Assembly: GCA_015680685.1 (NCBI GenBank)
Contig: MNCI01021461.1
Location: 441,544 to 505,543, forward strand
DNA from: Gnetum montanum
Lineage: Eukaryota > Streptophyta > Gnetopsida > Gnetales > Gnetaceae
DNA: 64,000 nucleotides
Direction: 5' to 3'
The notes beneath the pieces are model-generated. The model saw only the letters and a list, made by a program, of their open reading frames with translations, made no database searches and had not been told where the DNA came from. A program made the position numbers and the translations under genes. This document shows, piece by piece, positions 35,026-45,043 of this stretch; position 1 is the first letter of the stretch, and the number at the start of each line of letters is the position of its first letter.

Positions 35026-36359
35026 CTATAATCTCACAAAGATCAATTGTTAGTAAGGTTATTGAAAGAAGTTCAATTATTTCATACCTTACCTATTGGC
35101 TTTAGTAAATGTTGAATTCTTTGCTTAGTGTGATTTTAGAGTTAGAAATATTGGAGGACACATAATGGTTTTGAGGAACGTTTGATAAAATGATGACAAA
35201 GGAAAGAATAGATTTGGCAATGAAGTGCTTGGAGGGTATAAAATGATGTGGTGATGTGAAACAAGTACAGATTACAAAAGTCATGCAAGTGGGTCCTCCC
35301 CAAAGCAGGTTCCAACCTATAATGCCCTTGCATAATAACACCTTAAAAGGTCCATAGGCACTAGAAGGATTAAATGTAATCCACACTAGTTCCACAAAAC
35401 ACACACATGTAGATACCATCGTGAAGAGTTATGAATTCAATGCTACACAAGACACAAGTCAAAAATTCATGAACAGCGAGATGAGATGAATTGTAGAAGG
35501 GATTGTAGAGATTGGGACATGAGGTAACTAACCTAGGGCACAATGAATCCTGTGTGTAAGGCATGATTAGTGTGTCATTAGCCCATCACTCCAAAATCAA
35601 GACCAAGTTCATTCCTCTGATCAGTGACATCGCATTGCTTCATCCTAATGAGAGACAACCATAAGAGCATCATGATAGAAAGGCATACGATCACTTGGCA
35701 TTTTGTGCAAGGGAGGAGTGATTTGGAATTTTCTTGTGGCATTTGTTTTTTTGGAGTATTGCTTAATCCAGAGAAGCTGACTACCTTTAGGCATGGGTGC
35801 ATGTCTTTCTAGTGTGACATCCTAGAATAGCATTATTTTTTTCTGGTTGTGTGCCTTTTGATTACTCTTACTCCCATTTTTGTTAGATCTACAAGGATCT
35901 TAGTACGACCAAGCTGCATGATAGCACCTATGGAAGTGGCCAAAGAGAATCCACAAGTCCCCTTGATGTCACACCCTAGCCATTCCCTCTTGGTCCATCC
36001 TTCTTCACTATGGGTATAATGAGCATAAAATTACTTTAAGTTTTAATGATGTCATGAATATCATCATACCTAGAGTAGAACTTCTTATTAATAGAATGGT
36101 TGGGTGGATGTGATGAGCTCGTTGTTCAAATAATTAGTCACTTGAGACTTGATAGCATAGAACAACACCTCAACCAACGAGTCACATGATTGTTTTATTC
36201 GTAGATGAGATTACTCATAAAAAGATAAAAAGACAAAAAGATAAAACAATAAATTAAAAGGTGAAAAACTGGAAAACAAAAATTTGAAAAATTAAAGAAA
36301 CTAAAAAACATTTATTAATTCTATGTTGTTAGAATGGAGGATACCCCCTGTAGATAAAT
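35026..36359 (-). other. D-2 non-coding interval between gag and ORF2
   Basis: It contains the same conserved blocks as D-1 and D-3 (GTGGGTCCTCCCCAAAG at 35288, GGCATGGGTGCATGTC at 35792, GTCCCCTTGATGTCACACC at 35958). It lacks about 570 bp carrying the TATA/GATATC cassette found in D-1 at 6764. Confidence 0.6.
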
Positions 36360-38565
36360 AGTTAAGCATGGCTAGAATTAATAAATGGAAGGTTAGGATC
36401 CTTGCATGTTGGAAATATTGGGACTTGATCATACTTACCCCATTGGGGTTCACACACTTGATTAGAGTTGACATAGTGGGGAAAATTATAAGATGTGGTT
36501 AATTTATAAGGAATTGACCCACTATGGTACTTGCGACTGTAAGATGGTATGCAAGGATTAACATGTCTCCCCATGTGGCTATATTCATTGGGCCTCATGG
36601 TTGTTGGACTATTGAGTGGTGGCCCTGATAAGGTAACATGAGGTGTTGGGTTTGAAGAGGAAGATGCACAACAGTGTTGGATTTGTGCTAAGTCAGCGGA
36701 TGTAGTGGCTTCTGAACTATGGTGTCCCTTTCAATGGTTATGTCTAAAGAAAGGATGCTTTCAACATTGTGAAGGGTTCCCACTGCTGTTGACAATAGCA
36801 ACACAAGTAACGTTCATGGGTTGATGCTATGGTGCAAAACCTTCTGGCATAATTGATGGCGATGTAGAAGAATGTGAAGGATGAGAATGTTGTTGTTGAG
36901 AGAAAGTGTAAGGTACATGAGGTGGTGACCTTGGTAGAGAGGCCAGGAGTGGATAGTATTCCAGAGAATGATGATGATGAGGTGAAGTAGAGGATGATGA
37001 TTTGGTTGGAGAAATAGGGTGTTGAACATAGTAAGCATTTAGCGTTGGGACATACAAAGGATACAGTTGGGTTAGCAATGGCTTCCCCCACAACTGGGAC
37101 TTTTACCATTGTGGTTGAACCCAATATTTCTGTTGAAATCTGGGTGTAACATTCCTCCCCAATGCTCATGTAAATGTGACAAAACTGGGCATTGGCCTTT
37201 GGGGTGATTGTACAGACAGACGTTGCATTGATATGAGAAGTTGGTAGTTGAGTTCTTATCCTTATTATCTTCTATCCTTTGTTCTAATTATTGCATGGTG
37301 TCCTGTCTTGTTTCTTGATTTGGCATAGTTTTACCTCTACCATTGTTAGCATATTCTCCATATTTTCTATGCACCCATTCCATCATCTTATTAATCTTTG
37401 CCTCAATTTCATCTAGTGATTGTTGCATTAGCAAAGCTAGAAATTGTTTCACTTCCTCAAGGTGAGTTGATTTCTCCTCTTTATGGTGATGGACCTTTGC
37501 TAATTCAAGATTTTACTACCCACTTAATAAGCTCTTGGAATTGGTGGGTTTGTAGCTTGTATAGTTGACCTCAGGCATACATCCCTAGGGTCTCCCTTGT
37601 TTCATTACGAAGCCCATCCATGATATGATACGTTAGCCTTTCCTCAGAGAATCCATGGCTTAGGCAATTATTTAACAACGAATAGTATCTTTCTAAGGCC
37701 ATGTCCAAGGGTTCATGTTGCCCCTATTTCCATTCCTGGATTTGTCTCCTCAAGGCTGACACTCTTACATAGGTTTGATATCTTTCATTAAATAGTTCTA
37801 CCATTGTCGGCCAACGTTAAATTGATTTTGGTCTTAAGGACCTATACCATACTTTTGCTTGGCCAATGAGTGTCATAGGAAAGAGCTTAAGTTTTTACCA
37901 CCCATTATCAATATTTTTCCATGTACAGGCATCATATAAGGCTTGTAAATGATGTTGCAAATCTAAATCATAGCCTCTTGAAAACTTGAAAAAGTTATTT
38001 AAATTAAGCCTGGGTAGATGGCTTTCCTTGCAATGCTTGTGGATATTCAAACAACCTCTTGTATATGCATTAGGCTCTTAGTGGCCAGTAGGGGTTCATC
38101 GTCACTAGGTAGGTTATGAATTTGTGAGTTGGGACGATGTTGTCTTCATTCAGGTTGCCATTTTTTACTTTGCCCGTGGGCTCGATTTTTAATTCTACAC
38201 TGATCCCTTGAAAGATAGTCATCCATGTCATAATCTGACGTTGAAGGAGTAGAGGAAGAGAACGAACTATAAAACTTGTTATGACTTTTGTAAGTCTTCC
38301 AATCATCCCCAAGTAAGCTCTTGTTAGTTATTGAGAAGGTCCTATGCCTTTCAGGCCCCCTCGTTTTATGGGATGTCCCATCCTCACTAGAGGTGTTTGG
38401 GTTGGATGACAAAAGTTCTTGAGTATCGCTGGGGCATCCTTGAACATATGAAACTCCTACATAAGATTGAGTACTCCAAACTTTATCTTCATCATAAATT
38501 TTATTGGTTATCCAATGAATTTCCTCATCAATGGTTGCAGGATCATAGTATTTTGAGAGAGACAT
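36360..38565 (-). pseudogene. D-2 gag
   Basis: It begins MSLSKYYDPATIDEEIHWIT at 38565 and continues through a Ser/Asp-rich stretch, then the gag core (AKVWYRSL-type region, LDMALERYY, DGLRNETRETLGMYAQGQL). A knuckle-like CNVCLYNHPKGQC lies near 37222-37184 and a Pro/His/Ser-rich tail follows, ending IFPTCKDPNLPF and GGYPPF-like residues. Several frameshifts and stops are present. Length (about 730 codons) is large for a gypsy gag. It is the only particle protein of the element. Confidence 0.72.
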
Positions 38566-38679
38566 TGTTGTGAATTGTGTGTGACTTATTCACAATTACT
38601 TTCTTTCCAAAAGATACATCATTAATACTTTGTTACAGTGATCTTGTATGATATAACTAATCTAAATAACTAGCACTGT

Positions 38680-38697
38680 TCCCCAGCATCGGTGCCA
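38680..38697 (-). promoter_or_regulatory. Primer binding site (tRNA-Asp type) of D-2
   Basis: The plus strand reads TCCCCAGCATCGGTGCCA, one base inside the LTR edge at 38699. It matches the tRNA-Asp 3' end at 15 of 18 positions. Confidence 0.65.
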
Positions 38698-38698
38698 A

Positions 38699-39714
38699 TG
38701 ATGAGTGGCGAGATACCCCTACACTCAACCATATGAATACAAGCATGTACGCACAATCCAGTCAAACTCCGCAGATGGACTAGTTGTGGTATCTAGATAG
38801 TTACACATTGATCATAGTTCACTGTCTTCCCACTTGGACTAGTATTACTTTTTCACGTATGGTTTAGCCCAAAGCTAGGTGTATGATGTGGTTCTAAACT
38901 AGAGCTACTCTTGGAGGCAATGGACAATAACTTTGATTAAGCTAAAAGAGAATGGGAGAAGAGAATCTAAGCTAGCCTAAGTGTGATGAGCATTTATCCT
39001 TAATCACCTATACACATCTTGGACCTCATGTACTACTTCTAGGATTACCAAGCATATATTACTTGAGTGCTCCTAGATACGCTACTGGGATACCAAGTAG
39101 TCACACTTAAATGCTCGTGATAAAGTTGTACTCATTCCACATTTAACAACATGAATAGTAAATTATGGTAAAGAAATATTAACTAAGAAAATAATAAATA
39201 ATAATAACAATTAAACAATTAAAACTAAGTGAATGCTACAATGATGGAGTAATCTCGATCTTATTCCCGATCATGTGCATGTCCAAGTACGTCACACTCA
39301 AATAAATATTCTGTACAATTAAAAGCATCACACTGTGGGAATGCACTTGGGAAAATAGTCTAACTCTTGTGGAAAGAAGCTATAAGAGCTTTGCTACAAC
39401 TTGAACAAAAGATGCCTAAGTGTAGCTGGCATGCACTTATTTATAGCTAGAGAAAGATACTACATTAACGAGGGCATGTCAACACATGGATAGATGCATT
39501 GACATGGCCACATTGATGCGGCCATGTTGACGAGACTTCATCAACGCGACCTAGTTGACGAGGGCCCGATATCAGGTGTCCAATAACAGGGGTCCAATAT
39601 CGAGACTCATCAGATATCAGGGGTCCGATAATAGGGGTATGATATCAGCACTTGGTTAACAAGGGTCCGATATCAAGGGTTTGATATCAGCACCTGACAA
39701 ACCATAATTCATCA
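38699..39714 (-). repeat. 5' LTR of D-2
   Basis: From TGATGAGTGGCGAGATACCCC to ACCATAATTCATCA. On the minus strand, GATATC-type U3 repeats (39550-39690) precede CTATAAATAAG (about 39437) and CACTTAGGCATC. Confidence 0.85.
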
Positions 39715-40392
39715 CTAGAAAAGGTTTAAATGAATGACATCCTTCAGTAACTCCAATAATGAAGTAGGGTATAGCAGCCCATTTTTTATGGAATCAATGC
39801 ACACAAGAAGGTAGAGATATACATGAAGGAGTTGTAGATTGAAGACATGACCAAATACATGAAGGTTGTTATTTTATGATATGCAAAACTAGCAATGCGT
39901 ATTATTGGAATGTTGTAGTAAGAACTTAAAAAGTAGGAGGCCAAATTATACCTCTTATACGACGGAGAGTTCAAGATTTAGAAGGGGATGAAATAAAATT
40001 TGGAGATAGCCAATGTAAAGCTTGAGATTCTCAAAGCCAAATTTCAAAATTAGAAAATAGTTATAGAGAACCTCACCAAGAGAATGAAGGACCATGAGGA
40101 GTTGAAAAATACAATGAAAGCATTTGACATCAAATGCAAGTAATTTTCTTCCTAGTTTATCAACACTAAGGAATTGTTCCTTACTTTGCCTTCCCCTTGG
40201 AATGTACTAACAAAAACTTTAGGTGATGCATCCTAGACAATCAACAAGCTTAGAAGAAAGTAAGAGAAGATGAAAGCACTACTAAATGCATTCAAACTAC
40301 CTGAAAAAACAATAGTAGTAGATGGGAAACCACAATAATAGCCAAGGCATGAGAAGCAATTGCAAGAGCCACCACCTCCTAGTACAACTTAA
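39715..40392 (+). pseudogene. D-5 ORF2, second part (after D-2)
   Basis: The coding region resumes with the codons that follow in D-4: EIYMKEL, IEDMTKYMKVV, LEILKAKFQN, ENLTKRMKDHEELKN, FDIKCK, then KELFLTLPSPWNVLTKTLG, KEKMKALLNAFKLPEKT and PPPPSTT with TAA 40390. It aligns with D-4 26740-27470 along its length. Together with 31590-33401 it gives the longest ORF2 version here (about 830 codons). Confidence 0.65.
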
Positions 40393-40602
40393 AGCATATG
40401 ACTTGGAGCAATTTTGTACATACTGACTAAGGCCATTATTCTAATGTATCCATTTTTGTCAAAGTCATATTGTAAGCACTCAAATAATTTTATCTATAAT
40501 ACGACACTTAATTCTTAATTAGTCAATCATCTCATGCTTCCCTAATTTTGTAATTAATGTGCTCCCAATTTTTGTCAACTCAAGGTGCATGATAAAAAGC
40601 AA

Positions 40603-40730
40603 GTGAGTCAACTGTATCAACATAGCTCTCATTGTGTCAATGTATTAGCATTGATGTAGTCTTCATAATTGCCTATATAAATGCACATACACATCAAATT
40701 TATGGTACAATTTGGTTATTTTACATCCAA
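40603..40730 (+). repeat. Remnant of D-5 3' LTR
   Basis: AACTCAAGGTGCATG (polypurine side) is followed by TGAGTCAACTG, repeats around CATTGTGTCAATG, and CCTATATAAATGC. The spacing from the ORF2 stop equals that in D-4. The rest of the LTR is lost. Confidence 0.45.
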
Positions 40731-40859
40731 GATTTACAAACCAACCAAAAAGAAAAAGCCTTGCTAATGGTTCTAGATGTCCCTTACAAAATTGAAAAGG
40801 AACAAGTAGCATCGATTGAGAAAGTCATAGTTAATGAATGAATGCTAGTAAATGTTTAA

Positions 40860-41400
40860 TTCAAGAAATTTAGTGACATTACAAATAGTGCAAGTAGCTC
40901 AAAGGAAAACACATATGTTCGTCCTAGTAGGTGAAACCATAATCAAATTACTACACCTTAATAACAAATACAACTTAGAAGTTCATTGCAAATCCATAAT
41001 CATCCCAACCAAAACCAACCTAAGCCTATGAATGAAATGAAAACTTATGATCTTATAGAAGATCTAAAACAAGTTAAGGCTATTATATCCATGTATGAAC
41101 TCTTATAATTTAAAGAAGCAAAAGAAGCTATACATGCATTAATCAATGAACTTAGAAATAAAGGTAATACTCTTATGAATAAAAGGAAAGATTTTTTTTT
41201 ATTTTTTTTTGTAGATGGAGTTGGAATCCTTGAAATCCCTACCCTTTACCATCATGCTAAGAAGGACCAATCCCCTTTCCTGACTACTCTAATCATCTTG
41301 GAAAAGAATGTTCATAATTGAATCATGGATTTAGAAGCCATAATAAATGTAATACCCCTTAAGATATGCAAAACTTTACGAGGGAAAAATGATTCTCTAA
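40860..41400 (+). pseudogene. Gypsy gag-protease remnant
   Basis: One frame contains TYDLIEDLKQVKAIISMYEL and, further on, KKDQSPFLTTLIILEKNVHN, then MDLEAIINVIPLKICKTL. The last block resembles the LHN-x(3)-DSGAS-x-NVMP protease active-site region of plant gypsy elements, with DSGA changed to DLEA. A T-rich insertion at 41190-41210 breaks it. Family not assigned. Confidence 0.45.
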
Positions 41401-41438
41401 ACAAGAAGCACTATTCAACTTAATGGATCAAACATATA

Positions 41439-42306
41439 TGATGAGTAGTGAGGTACACCCTATGCCCAACCATACGAATCACAAGCGTTCACACACAATC
41501 TAGTCGAATTCCATGGATGGGACTAGTTGTGCATCTAGATCATTATGCCTTGATCGTAGTTCACTACCTCCACTTGGACTAGTGGTAGCTTTGTCATGTA
41601 TGGTTTAGCCTAGAGTGAGGCATAGGATTATTGATGTTGTTTTGGCCTTATGCTACTCCTAATGATACTAAAGAAATCAATTATTTAAGTAGTTAATAAT
41701 GGAAAGTAAAGTCTAAACTAACCTACAAGCGATGAGGATTCGTTCCCAGCTTGTTGTACATGTCCTAAACCAAGCAATAATGCTACTAGGATTACCAAGT
41801 GCCATGCTACTGGATGAACCAAGCAATAATGCTACTGGGATTACCAAGAAAATATGTGTTTATGCTCGAAATTGGTCATGCTTATTTTTCCAATTCATTA
41901 AAATGCATGGAAACATAAATATTAACTAAGTACATATAATATAACTTACATTAACAGTAAATTTAATCTAAGTTAAAGTGCTACAATGAATAAGAATCAA
42001 TCTTGATCTTCTTGCCATCCATAGAATGTGTCTAGGTACATTGCCACTCGAATAAGATGCCATACAACTAACTCAGATCCACATTGTGGGCACTCATTGA
42101 CTATTTTCTAAGACTATGGAATACAACTACAAGAGTTTAGCTACTATATTGACAAAGACTTACTTTCAAACCTTGCACCTATGCACTATATTTATAAGCT
42201 TGCACACATCCTACAATATCAAATATCTAACATCGCTTCTTGCCCCCTAATATCAAGTATCCAATATCATGGCTTCAATAAGAGCTAGACAAAATAAACT
42301 TCATCA
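41439..42306 (-). repeat. 3' LTR of D-3
   Basis: From TGATGAGTAGTGAGGTAC to AAACTTCATCA (868 bp), with TATATTTATAAGC at 42189 and CAATATC repeats at 42215-42270. The duplication CAAGCAATAATGCTACT (41772, 41820) is internal. Confidence 0.8.
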
Positions 42307-42318
42307 TACCTCCATGAT
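42307..42318 (-). promoter_or_regulatory. Polypurine tract of D-3
   Basis: Minus-strand CAATCATGGAGGTA abuts TGATGAAG. Confidence 0.7.
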
Positions 42319-42933
42319 TGAATGAAAACTCGTCCTTGAGTTAACAAAATAGGACCTAGCTTTCTTTACAAAAAATTGGGAATTATTTTCTTGAAATCTC
42401 TTTTTCATATCTAGATAGATCAGCTATAGAAGGTTGGCTAGGAATCTACCACTCAAAGTGGTGCATTCAGGCAGAGAAGGTAGTGATTTTTCTTAGCCTC
42501 ACTATGGGATTGAGGTGGAAGATGACAATTTTATAATGAATCCTCTCTATCAGTGTGAGCATGCCAAAATCCTTGTGGTCAACACCATAACACCGTTGCA
42601 CACATTCTTTCTTGATGATCAGATCTATTTGCATTGGAATTTCAGTAAGATTTGCCCCAGTTTTAGGCAACCCAAGCATTGTAGTAATGGCCTATGCCAA
42701 GTAGGACACTGAGATGTTCTTAATTTTCACTATGGATCTAGGCCGCTTATTGTTTTAGAATAGGAATTTTTCTCCCATGTACCACTTCCTAGTGGAAGTC
42801 ATGATTGCCCACATGGGAGAGGCCTTCAGCTAGTCCTATACTTCTGTTAGTGCATGCTCTAGGAAAGGGCCAAAATTTAACACCTGGAGCACTGATTTTT
42901 GGACCTCCCTTGATTTAATCTGATTTAGAAAAG
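42319..42933 (-). pseudogene. D-3 ORF2, part after the T-3 insertion
   Basis: The frame holds VLNFGPFLEHALTEV, LKASPMWAIMTSTRKWYMGE, NISVSYLAEAITTMLGLPKT and IIKKECVQRCYGVDHKD, then VIFHLNPIVRLRKITTFSA. D-5 has the same series (NLGPF, WYLGEISLF, GITISYFMEAIVKALGLS). The coiled-coil and Pro-rich C-terminus are deleted, so this copy goes from the central domain to the 3' untranslated region. The V-S-Y...LGLP block resembles the plant Transposase_32 signature (inference). Confidence 0.6.
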
Positions 42934-43164
42934 TGAAACACCCTAAATTTTCAGGTCATTCTTGCTTCACTAGGTCTTCGCAATTTAGGTAGCATCATGT
43001 CATTTTAGCAAGAAGTGGATGTTTCGACTTTAGGCTATTTAGTTTGGCAAATTTTCTAGCTGGGTAATTCATCCAGTTAATAGCCTACTCAGAAACAATG
43101 TGGAGAGTTGTCAACTATGCTCAAAATGCACAAAATAGTTTGGCAAGTTTTCTAGTCAAGGAGT

Positions 43165-43825
43165 TTGCTATGCTACGCCACGCTATATAACGTAGTAGGC
43201 TTTGGGAGATAGTTGTTCGAATAGTCAACCGTAAATTGTTGCAAGACGAGGTGCTACACTATGCCACGCTACGCAGTGTCGCATAGCATAGTGAGAGCAA
43301 GATAGGAAGGCTTGGCTTACTTGGTGATTTCCAATTGTACTGAGTTAGCACCTCTAGCCTTCAAAAACAATTGCTTCGCTTGACTCCAAGTTTTTCAACA
43401 ATCGCTCCTTCACCAGAAAACGTCAAACTTAGCAAAAAGCAGGCCATGTCGATTGCTACGCTATGCAGTGTAGCACAGCGTAGCAACTCTATGAGAATAA
43501 CGAAAGGCATCTCAAAGGGTAGGATCAGCAAGTTTGCAAGTTTCACAACGCAAAAAGCAAGGTTTTGCAAATTGCCGACGTTTTCGTGACTAAGGCCAGT
43601 TGCTACGCTATGCTGCGCTATGCAGCATACCACAACATAGCATAGTGTAGCAAGTATGCAAAAATAAGTTAGAGCACTTCAAAGGTTTCCGACACATGTA
43701 GTAGGATGCAACGCAAGTTTTTGCCTTGAACTGGTGGCTACACTATGCTACGTTGCATAGCGTAGCAAGATGCTACGCTACGCCAACATGCTATGCTACA
43801 AAGCATGGTGCAGCATAGCACGTAA
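43165..43825 (+). repeat. GCTACGCTA palindrome clusters in T-3 U3
   Basis: Motifs such as GCTACGCTATGC and their reverse complement GCATAGCGTAGC alternate in five clusters, so each cluster can fold as a hairpin. They recur at the same places in the 3' LTR (56690-57330). Single copies are scattered inside T-3 at 49005, 51258 and 52805. Confidence 0.8.
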
Positions 43826-44031
43826 TTGCGCTAATCAATGTATTTTATCCGTTTGCACCATTAAGTTCTAACAGTGCAATTACAAAGTGGCAGCCTTGTA
43901 ATTATAGCATGGCAGGAACCTCCAACGATCATGCAAATCCAATGGTCATGCACGTCTATGTAGCATAGAGAATTCAACACAGGCCCAGGGCATATGGCGT
44001 CCAAACTGCATCTTTTGCGTGCCCTTGGTCC

Positions 44032-44040
44032 TATAAATAC
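44032..44040 (+). promoter_or_regulatory. TATA box in T-3 5' LTR
   Basis: TATAAATAC in GGTCCTATAAATACCCC; the 3' LTR has the same sequence at 57534. Confidence 0.7.
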
Positions 44041-44683
44041 CCCAATGAGCAATGCCTAGAGGGATCTTTTGGTCAGCAAGTCAGTCAGTTGGTTGGTGAA
44101 CTGGCTAGCAAGCAAGTAAGAAAGTTAGCACTACATTCTTGAGCATTGTAAACACCTTGTTTGACATTGTAAACAGTTGGCACTCTCATTTGGCATCTGT
44201 GCTACTCTTTCTTACTATTCTCATAGCATTTTGCATTGTTGACTCCTGAGTCCACATTCAAGCATATAGCTGCTTTGCTCAAAACATCTTGGTTACTCTT
44301 GGGATCTTTGTGCCCCTCAGTGTCGTGCAAACAATTGTATCCACCTTGACAGAGTGAAGCCACATTCCTGAAGAGATGCATTTTTCTAATTGCATTTTAC
44401 CTTACTTTCGTGCTTATCTTTTCTTGCTTATCATTGCATTTTACATCATTTTCTATTCCTATTACGTTTAAAGATTATTTTATGTTGCAAATCCCATTTT
44501 CAAATTATCCGTTTACAAAAGGTTATATTAACATTGACTAAGTCCCTATCTGATTGATCAAATCATTCAAGGCACCCCGTTTCCATTTTATCCAGCATGA
44601 CCCTTGCACAAATTCGGGGTTAAGACTGTCACGATCGACGACCTCTCGGTGTTTTCTAGCCGCTGACATTTTCAGTTACAACA

Positions 44684-45043
44684 GTTTTCTAGTGCTAGAA
44701 GGAGAGCCTTTAGTGCCCCTTACGGTGGTCTTATAAGCATTCTACACCCTGATACGCATCATGCGGTGCAGATTGATCGCTTCGATGGTTCCTCTGGAAC
44801 CCTACCAAACATAAAACCTTCGATAGCCAGTCACTCGCTCATTTTACGGTAGTCTTGCACATGTTTTGTACCCTATCGCGTACTAGCGTAAACGCGACAC
44901 CCTTTTGTGGTTGTTTACGCATCGTATGGTACAGATCGGTCACTTGGATGATTCCTTTGGAATCCAGCAAGACATAAAGCCTTTTTTATTTCTTTTCAAT
45001 TTTTTTGTTTTTCTCATTTGTAGAGCTATTTAGCTTCATAACG
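44684..45043 (+). other. T-3 untranslated leader with an internal near-duplication
   Basis: Two related blocks (about 44720-44825 and 44850-44990) share ACGGTGGTCTT/ACGGTAGTCTT, ACGCATC, GGT-CAGATYG and GGAAYCC...ACATAAA. No confident primer site is assigned: the sequence after the LTR, AGTGCTAGAAGGAGAGCC, is a candidate but I cannot match it to a tRNA. Confidence 0.5.

Larger units (their letters stand above)
33402..39714 (-). mobile_element. D-2: complete gag-only LTR retrotransposon (6.3 kb)
   Basis: Two LTRs (1003 and 1016 bp) flank a 4.3 kb interior with primer site, gag, non-coding DNA, short ORF2 and polypurine tract, all minus. Flanks CTAGT (33397) and CTAGA (39715) form a 5-base duplication with one change. 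The flanking DNA is one coding region (D-5 ORF2), which gives the empty site. No RT, RNase H or integrase is present, so it depended on another element; this fits the class described as terminal-repeat retrotransposons with a gag domain. Confidence 0.88.
42934..44683 (+). repeat. 5' LTR of T-3
   Basis: It starts TGAAACACCCTAA and ends GTTACAACA (1750 bp). Five clusters of GCTACGCTATGC-type inverted repeats lie in U3 (43165-43215, 43250-43290, 43450-43485, 43600-43655, 43737-43825). TATAAATAC is at 44032. The paired LTR (56454-58178) confirms both ends. Confidence 0.88.

Noticed and set aside
43361-43633. ORFs on both strands inside the T-3 LTR
   Set aside because: They sit on the palindrome clusters of U3; the equivalent 3' LTR frame is shortened and has no conserved pattern.
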